A DNA stretch of 35,726 nt from CAXPZW01 sp049594615 (GTDB taxonomy: Bacteria; Bacteroidota; Bacteroidia; Flavobacteriales_D; Sanyastnellaceae). Under the pieces are notes generated by a model. That model saw nothing but the letters and a program-made list of their open reading frames with translations. It ran no database searches and was not told the DNA's origin. The stretch spans positions 1-35,726 of the forward strand of contig JBMYJR010000029.1 in assembly GCA_049594615.1 (NCBI GenBank), written 5' to 3'. How positions within the stretch are numbered: the stretch's first letter is position 1; the number at the start of each line of letters is the position of its first letter. Positions 9,601 to 15,790 of this stretch are shown here, piece by piece. Both the position numbers and the translations under genes were made by a program.

Positions 9601-11050
9601 AGAAGACGACAAACCCGATCCGGTGTACTTCAACCCGTTCCACGAGTTCCTGCGCCTGTTGATGACGGTACGTAACGTGTCGGCCTCCTACCAGCGCAAC
9701 GAAGGTTTGCTTTTGCCGGGATACGGCCTCTCGCCTGAATTCTTTGGGATGGACGAAAACTTTGAGGCGCCTGGATGGGGCTTCGTACTCGGCCAGCAAA
9801 ACACAGATATGGCAGGTGACCGGGTGAACAACTACGCGCTGGACGCCGCAAACAACGGTTGGTTCCTGCAGAACCCGAACCAGAACCAGCTCTACACCGA
9901 GACCTACTCAGAGACCTGGAACCTGCGTGCCAACTTGGAGCCGATCAAAGACTTCAAGGTGGAAGTGAGCGCCAACCGTCAGGTGGCCCGCAACAGCGCC
10001 AGCTTCTTCCGCTTCGATGAGAACGAAGGCGACTTTGTGTTTGACTCGCCCACTGAGCAGGGCACCTTTACCGCATCGGTGATCACCTGGGGATCGGCAT
10101 GGGAAGAACTGGGAGACGATTTCTCTTCGCCCACCTTCCGCACCTTCCTGGACAACCGCGTGGACATTTCATCGCGCCTCAACGACCAGACCTTCCAAGA
10201 GTCCGAAGCACTCGCAAACGGCTTCTACGAGGGCTTTGGTCCTACCGCACAAGACGTAGTGATCCCGGCATTTGTGGCTGCGTACACCGGTGGCGATGCC
10301 AACCAGGTATCCCTGGATCCGTTCAAAACGGCCATGGCACCAAACTGGCGCATCACCTACAACGGCCTGTCGAAGAACAAGCGCGTGAAGAAGTACTTCA
10401 AGCAGTTCTCGCTCAAGCACGGATACCGTTCGACCATGACCACCCAGTACGTGTTCAACCTGGCGTACGAAGAAGACTTCAACGGCCGTCCGACCGAACT
10501 CGACCAGAGTGAAAACTGGGTAAGCCGCCGCCAGATCAGCACCGTCAGCATCTCCGAGCAGATGAACCCTGTAGTGGGTGTGGACGTGAAGATCAAGACC
10601 AAGAAGAAGAACGATCCCAACATCAAGCTCGAATGGAAGCGTGACCGTACGATTGCACTGGGCTTGAGCAACTACCAAGTGACCGAGACCAGCAGCAACT
10701 CGCTGGTGATTGGAGTAGGTTACAAGTTCACCGACGTGCCCAACCCGTTTGGCCGCGCCAAAGGATCGCGCCTGCCGATTCCGCTCTTGAAAGACACCGA
10801 CCTGGAACTGCGCGCCGACCTCACCATCCGCGATAACCTCACTGTGATTCGCAAAATGGTGGAGCGCCAGGACCAAGTGACCGCCGGTCAAAAGATCATC
10901 TCGATCAAGACCTACGCGCAAATGGGCGTGAGTGAAAAGCTGGACCTGCGTCTGTTCTACGACCACCAACTGACCCGTCCGAAGATCTCGACGTCGTTCC
11001 CGACTTCGAACATCAACTCGGGCATCTCGCTGCGCTTTACCCTGTCTTAA
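3605..11050 (+). CDS. sprA: Type IX secretion system outer-membrane translocon protein SprA (Sov homologue)
   Basis: SprA is the very large outer-membrane barrel through which T9SS cargo crosses the outer membrane; it is needed for gliding-adhesin secretion in Flavobacteria and corresponds to Sov in Porphyromonas. The product is 2481 residues, in the normal range. It starts with a signal peptide (hydrophobic core SVLALVICFWAAGA, residues ~13-26). The two SprA N-terminal-type regions include IEIGGKGFETLFGG near residue 153 and the aromatic-rich strands that follow, and the C terminus is a typical terminal beta strand (GISLRFTLS). Two highly charged, lysine/aspartate-rich insertions stand out: residues ~1678-1717 (KDKKEKKGKDKDKDDE type) and ~1975-2005 (RDGQRAKQREQEEDNTKKDG type); they probably form surface or periplasmic loops. 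It follows ruvA by two bases and was probably transcribed with it. Confidence 0.97.
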   Translation: MTQGGKRVLQSASVLALVICFWAAGATGSREAERSIYVRSNPDAPLPPLLTVADSLLPDSLQPIWPNQDGPYPDQDPSGINLPLPDNISYTVEYNAATGQYEVVQNIGDSLRFRNPSSMTLDEYLQYDMRKTLDDWWTEQQEELDEEERSPVIPTIEIGGKGFETLFGGNEIEFRMQGSAELIFGVNVSKTENPRIPLQQQTISTFNFDQRIQMNLTGNIGTKMQLQTNFNTEATFDFENTMNLGYEGSEDEIIKNIEAGNVTMPLNSSLIQGSQSLFGLKVETQWGRLRNTSVFSQQRGERKEIEVQGGAQTQQFEIQGDNYDANRHYFLSNWFRDQYDGALESLPVVNSGVNITRIEVWVVNTQANTTDVRNVIAFSDLGEQSDYMFSEFQQGVNPAFFDNPETSVTLQGNPSNTNNDIYPDMVNDPAVMEFNGANAAIQAQSPLYQQGIQFERVGNARKLNASEFTFNSRLGFISLRQALNNAEVLAVAYEYTLGGETYKVGTLAQDGFTAPNALILKMLKSSITQVQSPIWDLMMKNVYNIGAFGVSNEDFRLNVWYNNPSTGVPQNYIPYEPLDDKLLMQVLNMDKLDVNGMPNPDGVFDYVDNAATQGGLINSQNGRIYLPNVEPFGTNLSNKIEEGFGGPTSEGDALIDQLVYQELYDSTKTAAQQIPSKNRFSLQGQFQSSSSSEIALNAFNIPQGSVTVTAGGNRLIENQDYTVDYQLGRVRIINEGILQSGTPIKISLESNSLFSIQTKTMLGTRFDYEISDNFKAGATILNLRERPLTQKVNIGQEPINNTILGTDLAFQRESEWLTRLVDKIPFYDTKAPSNIDFAAEAAYLIPGHSRAIGDEGNAYLDDFEGSQSTIDIRSINQWFLASTPKANNLFPEGNLEDNLAYNYNRAKLSWYVIDPQFWLSSSLPDGSVNDEIRSDHRMREVLENEVFPNKELPPGTPPNIPTLDLTFYPDERGPYNYVPFEGGDGVAGMNPDGSLLDPGSRWGGIQRALTTTDFETSNIEFIQFWLMDPFNQDSENLNGGKLYFNLGNVSEDVLNDSQLSYENGFPTTTNPLPTLETTWGQVPDPATFNVVNAFEVTGNQDPNIATYGQQDIGLDGLNNAAEQEFFADWIASLQAVLDPAAYNAVVADPSADNYEHFRRPNSEGLDIITRYKDFNGNEDNANTTEPNGYPINATTIPNTEDINQDLTLNTIESYYQYEVDLTPGALGEGSIGTNYITDSFVQTIEDLPNGETKSVRWYQFKIPVAEYDARIGQISDFRSIRYIRMFMQGWSEEATLRFARLELVRGEWRRFLDNLLGPGEYEPGDPDNTTFNIGAVNIEENGNRDPVNYVVPPGIIREVDVGAANFRSLNEQSMALEVCNLRDGDARGAYRNVNFDMRMYRRVKMFIHAESAGASDDLEYGDMTCFLRLGSDFNENYYEYEIPLEITRWNETDDEAIWPEGNNMDIELSKLQNLKLSRPQGYSTLQEFVQLDGNARLKVKGNPNLANVVTVMVGVRNPRQDNNPWQSDDGQEVCAEVWVNELRLTDFNEDGGWAALASMNATLADLGTLQLAANISKPGFGGLEQTVQERQRETIVGFDANTTLQMGKLMPERLGITLPVYLGYSENVSTPQFDPLSPDIELDNRENLTPERRKKSQTYIKRRSFNVTNVRIAPTGNPNKDKKEKKGKDKDKDDESDSGKEKKGKDKGKKSGNKTPFYAIQNFSFSYAYNEMYMRDINTEFQWQKDYSGGLNYSFNNKPKEVKPFANIGFIKNSKNLTFIKDFNFYTGIQSFSLNTGMDRTYETSRVRNNTLELFGFESDVLINTQVLKTWNWNRQYNVKYDLTKSLKMDFNANTQALVREPQGVIDKEDTDWYAAYRDSVWNEIQGLGERTNYNHGINVSYKVPLDKFPLINFMTADARYAGTYRWDRAPFAQDSLGGTIQNSRNITLNAGANFLNLYNKVELLKDINSGKARRDGQRAKQREQEEDNTKKDGFGQDQEDDKPDPVYFNPFHEFLRLLMTVRNVSASYQRNEGLLLPGYGLSPEFFGMDENFEAPGWGFVLGQQNTDMAGDRVNNYALDAANNGWFLQNPNQNQLYTETYSETWNLRANLEPIKDFKVEVSANRQVARNSASFFRFDENEGDFVFDSPTEQGTFTASVITWGSAWEELGDDFSSPTFRTFLDNRVDISSRLNDQTFQESEALANGFYEGFGPTAQDVVIPAFVAAYTGGDANQVSLDPFKTAMAPNWRITYNGLSKNKRVKKYFKQFSLKHGYRSTMTTQYVFNLAYEEDFNGRPTELDQSENWVSRRQISTVSISEQMNPVVGVDVKIKTKKKNDPNIKLEWKRDRTIALGLSNYQVTETSSNSLVIGVGYKFTDVPNPFGRAKGSRLPIPLLKDTDLELRADLTIRDNLTVIRKMVERQDQVTAGQKIISIKTYAQMGVSEKLDLRLFYDHQLTRPKISTSFPTSNINSGISLRFTLS

Positions 11051-11149
11051 GTCCGGAATTTTTCCTCAGCGTTGAACCCTCTTTCGCCTCGCGTGTACAG
11101 AACCACAAGCATGCAACGGCATGTGGTGTTCTCCGCATGGATAATCGGC

Positions 11150-11157
11150 TATTTTTG
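11150..11157 (+). promoter_or_regulatory. Bacteroidota -7 promoter element upstream of gcvH
   Basis: TATTTTTG matches TAnnTTTG exactly and ends 17 bases before the gcvH ATG. The -33 region lacks a clear TTG. The 124-base gap after sprA and this element suggest that gcvH starts its own transcript. Confidence 0.5.
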
Positions 11158-11174
11158 CTGCAAACCAACGCAGA

Positions 11175-11552
11175 ATGAACACTCCTGAAGATTTGAAATA
11201 CACCAAGGACCACGAGTGGGTTAAGGTAGAAGGCGACACCGCCACCATTGGCATCACCGACTTTGCGCAAGGCGAGCTCGGAGACATTGTGTTTGTGGAA
11301 ATCGAAACCGAAGGCGAGACCCTCGATAACGAGGAAGTATTTGGTACGGTAGAAGCGGTAAAGACCGTGTCGGACCTGTTCATGCCTGTGACCGGTGAGG
11401 TACTCGAATTCAACAGTGCGCTGGAAGACAACCCCGCATTGGTGAACGAAGATCCTTACGGCGACGGCTGGATGATCAAGGTGAAAGTCAGCGACGCTGG
11501 CGAGTTGGACGCATTGCTCAGCGCTGCCCAATACCAAGAGCTGATCGGTTGA
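11175..11552 (+). CDS. gcvH: Glycine cleavage system H protein
   Basis: GcvH is the lipoyl shuttle of the glycine cleavage system, carrying the aminomethyl intermediate from the P protein to the T and L proteins. The 125-residue product has the standard start (LKYTKDHEWVKVEGD), the central region DFAQGELGDIVFVEIE, and the lipoylation motif VEAVKTVSD with lysine 63 as the expected lipoate site. The P, T and L genes are not in the window. The next gene (VanZ-like) begins one base after its stop, so the two are probably co-transcribed. A gcvH-vanZ pair next to sprA is, as far as I recall, a recurrent Flavobacteriales arrangement. Confidence 0.97.
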   Translation: MNTPEDLKYTKDHEWVKVEGDTATIGITDFAQGELGDIVFVEIETEGETLDNEEVFGTVEAVKTVSDLFMPVTGEVLEFNSALEDNPALVNEDPYGDGWMIKVKVSDAGELDALLSAAQYQELIG

Positions 11553-11553
11553 T

Positions 11554-11934
11554 ATGTCCTCTGCACGGCCCTATTGGCCACCCATCACCTGGGCACTGTT
11601 GACCCTTGGGCTCTATGCGATCCCCGGAAGCGACATGCCCAATAACGGGTTTTGGGATGTGCTCAGCCTCGATAAAATCGGGCACGTGGCCGTGTTTGGG
11701 GTGTTTACCTGCACGTGGATCGTAGCCTTTCGCAAACAAGGTTCTACTCGGGGCTTGCAACGTCACGCCATTGGGTGGGCCGTGGGCATCTGCGCGGTGT
11801 ATGGCGCAGCGCTGGAATGGATGCAAGGGCTGGTGTTTTCAGAACGCACCTCGGACTGGATGGACCTGCTGGCCAACCTGGTTGGGGTGGCCGGAGGAGT
11901 GTTATTATTTCGCGTGATTTACCGCAAATACTGA
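11554..11934 (+). CDS. VanZ-like family small membrane protein
   Basis: This 126-residue protein has about four hydrophobic segments (WALLTLGLYAIPG; HVAVFGVFTCTWIVAF; GWAVGICAVYGAALEW; LLANLVGVAGGVLLF). It carries the VanZ-like signature: a DKIGHVAVFGV segment after the first helix and an acidic EW...Q motif in the third, followed by DWMDLLANLVG. VanZ-like proteins are of uncertain function; the founding member gives low-level teicoplanin resistance. It directly follows gcvH and precedes tonB by 48 bases. Confidence 0.85.
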   Translation: MSSARPYWPPITWALLTLGLYAIPGSDMPNNGFWDVLSLDKIGHVAVFGVFTCTWIVAFRKQGSTRGLQRHAIGWAVGICAVYGAALEWMQGLVFSERTSDWMDLLANLVGVAGGVLLFRVIYRKY

Positions 11935-11982
11935 CACCGGAGCACCAATTGTTTTACTTTTAACCGCTCAATCCCATTTGCA

Positions 11983-12696
11983 ATGGAAGTCAAGAAATCA
12001 CCCCAAGCCAACTTGGATGCTCGCGAGCGCGGCATGAGCCGTTTCTTCGTGGGCCTGATGGCTGTTGGCGCCTTGTTGCTCAGCTCGTTCGTTTGGACCC
12101 AATTCGACATTCGCACCATTGAGAACGATCAAGTCCTGTCTGAGTTGATTGAGGAGGAAGAAATTCCGATCAACATTACCGCTCCCCCGCCCCCCCCACC
12201 ACCCCCACCGGTGCAAACCACCGTGATTGAAATCGTGGAGGATGAAGAAGAAGTGGAAGAAGAGCTGGATTTGGACTTGGACTTTGAAGAAGACACCGAA
12301 GTAGAGGAGTTTGACTTCGAAGAAGAAGAAGTGGCCGAAGAGGCACTCGACTACTTCAAGGTAGAAAAGCTCCCTGCGTTTCCTGGTTGCGAGGACGTAT
12401 CTGTGGACGAAATCAAGGGCTGTACCGAGGGCAAAGTGATTGGCTTTGTGCAGTCGAACGCGAAGTACCCAGAGATTGCGAAGGAAGCAGGCATTGATGG
12501 CACCGTGTACATCTACTACGAGATTGACAAGAAAGGCAACGTGGCCAACGCCAAAGTGGTGCGTTCGGTACACAAGTATCTCGACGAAGCTGCACTCGAA
12601 GCCGTGCGCAAGCTGCCGAAGCACACCCCGGGATCGCAGCAGGGCAAAGCCGTCGCTGTGAAGTACAATATTCCTGTGCGCTTCACCATCAAGTAA
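11983..12696 (+). CDS. tonB: TonB family energy-transducing protein
   Basis: This 237-residue protein carries inner-membrane proton-motive energy to outer-membrane TonB-dependent receptors, working with ExbB/ExbD (not in the window). It has a short cytosolic N terminus, one membrane anchor (FFVGLMAVGALLLSSF, residues ~21-37), a run of nine prolines (residues ~69-77), an unusually long Glu/Asp-rich stretch (residues ~85-120), and a C-terminal TonB domain (NAKYPEIAKEAGIDGTVYI ... VKYNIPVRFTIK). The acidic stretch after the polyproline spacer is common in Bacteroidota TonB proteins. A near-match -7 element (TACTTTTA, 11955-11962) lies 20 bases upstream of the ATG. A strong terminator follows the gene. 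Confidence 0.92.
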   Translation: MEVKKSPQANLDARERGMSRFFVGLMAVGALLLSSFVWTQFDIRTIENDQVLSELIEEEEIPINITAPPPPPPPPPVQTTVIEIVEDEEEVEEELDLDLDFEEDTEVEEFDFEEEEVAEEALDYFKVEKLPAFPGCEDVSVDEIKGCTEGKVIGFVQSNAKYPEIAKEAGIDGTVYIYYEIDKKGNVANAKVVRSVHKYLDEAALEAVRKLPKHTPGSQQGKAVAVKYNIPVRFTIK

Positions 12697-12718
12697 CCCA
12701 CGTCATTATAAGACGACC

Positions 12719-12744
12719 AAAGGGGCCGATTGGCCCCTTTTTTT
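12719..12744 (+). terminator. Rho-independent terminator after tonB
   Basis: A perfect 9-bp stem (AAAGGGGCC / GGCCCCTTT) with loop GATT is followed by a run of seven T from 12738. It lies 23 bases past the tonB stop. The stop codon of the convergent kinase gene (12743-12745) falls in the T-run. Read on the other strand the hairpin is followed by only three T, so it is a weaker terminator in that direction. Confidence 0.9.
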
Positions 12745-13252
12745 AGGGCTTGAAATGCACCGCGTCCAAAGCAGATTGGAGGCGGGCGTTGCCTTCTCCT
12801 TCAATCACTGCAAATGGCTTGTCGGCGGCTTTGAGCATGTCCAAGTATTGCTCAAACAAACGATCGCGGTCAAAGGGATTCTCGCGCAAGGGGTCTTCTT
12901 CCCAAGGCAAATCGGGGCGGCACAGGAGGTACAGGCCCACTTGGCGGTCGCGCCACTTGGTGATCTCGGCATGAACACAATTGAAGCGTTCCAAAGACCA
13001 GACTTCGAGCACTTCCAGCCCGGTGTCCGAGACGATCGGGCGGGTGGCGGAACGCAGGGCTCGGTGCTCCAGCCCGCGTTGGCCCGCCGCTATGAGTTCG
13101 AGGTCGTCTTTGCCGTAGCGTAGGCCTGATTGCTCGAGGTAGATGCGGGAATATTCCGGCACCAGCAGCCCATCCAACTCCTGTACAAGGTCTTGCGCAA
13201 GGGTGGTCTTTCCGGAGGATTCCGGACCGGTGACAACAATCCAATCTACCAT
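12743..13252 (-). CDS. NadR-like nicotinamide riboside kinase domain protein (AAA/P-loop kinase)
   Basis: From the ATG at 13252 the product is 169 residues. It starts with a Walker A loop (VTGPESSGKTTLA), then VPEYSRIYLEQSG, which resembles the EYAR segment of NadR kinase domains, and LPWEEDPLRENPFD in the lid/substrate region. It lacks the NMN adenylyltransferase and HTH parts of full NadR. The likely reaction is phosphorylation of a nucleoside-like vitamin after import, with nicotinamide riboside the default expectation next to a PnuC transporter. The neighbouring thiamine-binding-type gene leaves open that the real substrate is thiamine-related. Its ATG overlaps the PnuC stop by 7 bases (ATGGTAG), so the two are translationally coupled. 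A longer frame from 13324 is rejected because it runs into pnuC. Confidence 0.8.
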   Translation of the reverse strand: MVDWIVVTGPESSGKTTLAQDLVQELDGLLVPEYSRIYLEQSGLRYGKDDLELIAAGQRGLEHRALRSATRPIVSDTGLEVLEVWSLERFNCVHAEITKWRDRQVGLYLLCRPDLPWEEDPLRENPFDRDRLFEQYLDMLKAADKPFAVIEGEGNARLQSALDAVHFKP

Positions 13253-13809
13253 ACAAAGAGTTTCCATGCAAAGTAACCATCCATGGCCATCATAGCATAC
13301 AGCGCAAACAATGCGGCACCCCAATACAACTTGCGACGCGTGTACAGCACAATGGCTACCGCGTCAATGACCATCCAATACAGCCAGTTTTCATGGATCC
13401 ATTGCACCATGACCCATGTGGCCCAAAGACTAAAGGAGGTGGTGAACGCATCCAACCATGGAGCTTGTGTGTCTGAGTAGCGCGGCAGGAGTACGGCCAC
13501 CAGCACCATGAAAGCGGTGGCTCCAACAATGCCCAACACGTGCGGAGTCCAACCCCAATCGGGCGGGGTCACCATGCGGTCAAATGTGAGGTAGCCGTAG
13601 AGCCCAAAGCCCACGTAAAACAGCTGCAAGAAGGCCTCTGCGTAAATCTTGCGTTGGATGCAGAGCACGACAAACAACGCCGCGCCAGCCATGCCAAAGA
13701 AAAAGCAGTCACGCTCCTGGTTGATGTACCGGAAGGTGTAGAGCAGCGAAAGGACTACCGCCGCTAATTCGGTGACCAATTGGGTCCGTCGATCAAAGGT
13801 CACGGACAT
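13246..13809 (-). CDS. pnuC: PnuC family vitamin transporter (nicotinamide riboside or thiamine)
   Basis: This 187-residue polytopic protein has at least six hydrophobic segments (AAVVLSLLYTFRYI; FFGMAGAALFVVLCIQ; AFLQLFYVGFGLYGYLTF; VLGIVGATAFMVLVAVLL; SFSLWATWVMVQWIHENWLYWMVID; ALFALYAMMAMDGYF) and the Trp-rich helix expected of PnuC transporters. These proteins facilitate diffusion of a vitamin that is then trapped by phosphorylation; PnuC takes nicotinamide riboside and the related PnuT takes thiamine. Sequence alone does not settle which. The gene overlaps its upstream neighbour (thiamine-binding-type protein) by 17 bases and the downstream kinase by 7 bases, giving a transporter-kinase pair. 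Confidence 0.85.
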   Translation of the reverse strand: MSVTFDRRTQLVTELAAVVLSLLYTFRYINQERDCFFFGMAGAALFVVLCIQRKIYAEAFLQLFYVGFGLYGYLTFDRMVTPPDWGWTPHVLGIVGATAFMVLVAVLLPRYSDTQAPWLDAFTTSFSLWATWVMVQWIHENWLYWMVIDAVAIVLYTRRKLYWGAALFALYAMMAMDGYFAWKLFVW

Positions 13810-14062
13810 CGCCGGGTAGCACTTTTATCACCAGCGCAGCCGCAGCCGGGCCGGCGAAAGATTCAGCAATGGCGCGTTGGACCACCGGAAAGGCGACCTC
13901 CAACGGACCGTAAATGTGCGTGCTCATGGGGTTGGTGAGGACCTCGAGTTCCGGGTGGCCTTGCAGGCGTTCGATGAAGGCCAACACTTGGGCAATATAA
14001 TCCTCAGTCAGGGGGTACTTCGAGATTTCAAGAGAAACGAACATGCCGTTAAAAGTCGTCAT
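13793..14062 (-). CDS. Thiamine-binding (MTH1187/YkoF-type) small protein
   Basis: From the ATG at 14062 the product has 89 residues. The segments MFVSLEISKYPLTEDYIAQV, FIERLQGHPELEVLTNPMST and THIYGPLEVAFPVVQRAI fit the short ferredoxin-like fold of the MTH1187/YkoF family, whose members bind thiamine or its hydroxymethylpyrimidine precursors. It is cytosolic; a carrier or sensing role is likely, but no enzyme activity can be assigned. Its ATG overlaps the stop of the upstream LRR gene (ATGA), and its 3' end overlaps pnuC. This context is the main hint that the adjacent PnuC-type protein and kinase might handle thiamine. Confidence 0.75.
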   Translation of the reverse strand: MTTFNGMFVSLEISKYPLTEDYIAQVLAFIERLQGHPELEVLTNPMSTHIYGPLEVAFPVVQRAIAESFAGPAAAALVIKVLPGDVRDL

Positions 14063-14691
14063 TCGTCGGTTTCGGGCACGTCCCAAGGGTCCTCAAACTC
14101 GCAGTCGCAAGGAGGTGAAAATGTGATGGTGGTCTCGGGCAGCAAGTAGCGCACAAAATCCTGCTCTTCTTGGTTCATTTGGACGTTGAGCAGATCCAGC
14201 GCTTTGAGGTGCTTGAGTTCGGACAAGCTTTCGGGGTAGTAGCCCACCACGTTGCTCCAGAGTGAGAGTACCTCCAAGGCCTGCAATTGGCCAATATTTT
14301 CGGGAATGCGGGCGATTTCGTTGTCCCCCAAGTGCAACTCGCGCAACGAATCCAATGCGCAAATGCCGTCCGGCAAAGTTTCGAGGTTGTTGCGTTCGAC
14401 AGAGAGGATTTGCAGGTGACGCAGATCCTGGATGCGGTTGGGGATGGAGTCTAGCTTGTTGCGGTCCAGCATCAGGATGTTGAGATTACGCATGAGAAAG
14501 ACCTCCTGCGGAAATTCCTTGAGTCGTTGGCGGGTAAGGTCCAAGACGTACACCTGATCGGCTTGGGCAATGGCTTCGCCCAAATCGGTGAATACACGAC
14601 AGGTGTCCAGCTGCTCAGGGGTGAGCGACTGGGCAGCCGCGTTCAATGAAGCCACCAGTGCGGCGATGTATGTAATGAGGCGAATGTTCAT
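14059..14691 (-). CDS. Exported leucine-rich repeat protein
   Basis: This 210-residue product begins with a signal peptide (MNIRLITYIAALVASLNAAAQS) and then carries about five to six leucine-rich repeats of ~23 residues between residues 45 and 175, with units such as LNILMLDRNKLDSIPNRIQ, LQILSVERNNLETLPDGI and LRELHLGDNEIARIPENI. The C terminus is Cys/Asp/Glu-rich (SPPCDCEFEDPWD). It has no T9SS sorting domain and no lipobox, so a periplasmic location is likely. LRR domains mediate protein contacts; the partner is unknown. The start ATG overlaps the ribF stop (ATGA), so it is coupled to RibF translation. An LRR protein within a cofactor operon is unusual. Confidence 0.8.
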   Translation of the reverse strand: MNIRLITYIAALVASLNAAAQSLTPEQLDTCRVFTDLGEAIAQADQVYVLDLTRQRLKEFPQEVFLMRNLNILMLDRNKLDSIPNRIQDLRHLQILSVERNNLETLPDGICALDSLRELHLGDNEIARIPENIGQLQALEVLSLWSNVVGYYPESLSELKHLKALDLLNVQMNQEEQDFVRYLLPETTITFSPPCDCEFEDPWDVPETDE

Positions 14692-15620
14692 CCTTCAAAG
14701 TAGGCGTGCGCGTGCCTTACGTCTTGCACGATCTGTTCCTTCAACGCTTCGGCATCGGAAAACTTGCGCTCTCCGCGCAGAAACGCTCCCATTACCAAAC
14801 GCACCTTGCGCTGGTAAAGGTTGCCTTCAAAGTGCAAAAGGTGTGCCTCAATGGTGCGTTCGAGTCCGTCACCCAAGGTAGGACGGTTGCCAATGTTGAC
14901 CACTGCGGGGTGTGCTTGGCCATCGATGACAACGTGGGCGGCATATACGCCGTTGCCCGGCACCAACTTCCAAGCGAACTCAGGTTGGATGTTCGCCGTA
15001 GGCGCTCCCAGCTGCTGGCCGAGTTGTTGACCCGGGACCACGGTGCCGTCGAGCCCATAGCGGTAGCCCAAGTAGCGTTCTGCAGTGGCCACGTCGCCCG
15101 CAAGCAAAGCCCCACGAATCTTGGTGCTGCTGACGCTGACCTCGTCGATCTGCCAAGCAGGGATTTCTTCGACGGTGAAGCCATAGACCTCCGAAAACTC
15201 CACCAAATTGTCAAAATCCCCCTCGCGGTTGCGGCCAAAGTGGTGATCATACCCCACCACCATGGTGTGCACGCCAATGTCGCGCACCAGCAAATCACGG
15301 ATGTAGTGGGTGGCGGTCATGCGGGCCAACTCCGGAGTGAACGGCTGCACAATGAGGTGCTGGATGCCGGCCTCAGCCAGCAAGGCTACTTTTTCGCTGG
15401 GAGTGGTGAGCAACTGCAGACCATGGTCCTCGGGGTGGAGTACCATGCGGGGATGCGGAAAAAAAGTGAGCATGGCGGTTTCACCGTCCACCTGCTGGGC
15501 CAGTTCCACCAAGCGGTCCAAAATGCGCCGGTGACCCAGGTGTACACCGTCAAAGGTTCCTGTGGTCAAGACCGGGCGGACAACGCCTGCAAACTGGGCT
15601 GTTTGTGGGTAGGTTTTCAA
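14688..15620 (-). CDS. ribF: Bifunctional riboflavin kinase / FAD synthetase RibF
   Basis: RibF converts riboflavin to FMN and then to FAD. The N-terminal adenylyltransferase domain shows TTGTFDGVHLGHRRIL near residue 20 and HHFGRNREGD (nucleotide-binding region). The C-terminal flavokinase domain shows the PTANI motif and VNIGNRPTLGDG. I place the start at a TTG at 15620, giving MKTYPQTAQF and ~310 residues, the usual RibF length; a GTG at 15632 is the alternative. The longer frame from a TTG at 15659 is rejected because that codon lies inside a perfect -7 promoter element (15657-15664). It is the first gene of a five-gene minus-strand operon down to 12743 in which each gene overlaps the next. 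Confidence 0.93.
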   Translation of the reverse strand: MKTYPQTAQFAGVVRPVLTTGTFDGVHLGHRRILDRLVELAQQVDGETAMLTFFPHPRMVLHPEDHGLQLLTTPSEKVALLAEAGIQHLIVQPFTPELARMTATHYIRDLLVRDIGVHTMVVGYDHHFGRNREGDFDNLVEFSEVYGFTVEEIPAWQIDEVSVSSTKIRGALLAGDVATAERYLGYRYGLDGTVVPGQQLGQQLGAPTANIQPEFAWKLVPGNGVYAAHVVIDGQAHPAVVNIGNRPTLGDGLERTIEAHLLHFEGNLYQRKVRLVMGAFLRGERKFSDAEALKEQIVQDVRHAHAYFEG

Positions 15621-15656
15621 TCCAAGAGACACCGCATTCGGAAAGCGCGGAGGCCA

Positions 15657-15664
15657 CAAATATA
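15657..15664 (-). promoter_or_regulatory. Bacteroidota -7 promoter element of the ribF operon
   Basis: On the minus strand this reads TATATTTG, an exact TAnnTTTG match. It would start transcription near 15650 and leave a ~30-base leader before the TTG at 15620. The -33 region is weak. It is arranged divergently from the atpD promoter, about 60 bases away. Confidence 0.6.
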
Positions 15665-15724
15665 GCGGATTGGCGCCCCTGTGAATGGCGTGTGAATTTC
15701 TGGTGCGAGAAATGCCGTAGAACC

Positions 15725-15755
15725 TTGGTTATTCTCAGGAACACTCCTACTTTTG
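15725..15755 (+). promoter_or_regulatory. Bacteroidota promoter of atpD-atpC (-33 TTG and -7 TACTTTTG)
   Basis: TTG at 15725-15727 is followed by a 20-base spacer and TACTTTTG at 15748-15755, an exact match to the Bacteroidota -33/-7 architecture. The ATG of atpD is 35 bases past the -7 element. It is the clearest full promoter of the window together with the one at 28175-28204. Confidence 0.8.
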
Positions 15756-15790
15756 CACCGGTTTTTTAGAATTATTCTCAACACGTTAGC

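Noticed and set aside
15621..15659. N-terminal extension of RibF from a TTG at 15659
   Set aside because: The codon overlaps the -7 element 15657-15664, so the transcript begins downstream of it; the extension lacks RibF similarity.
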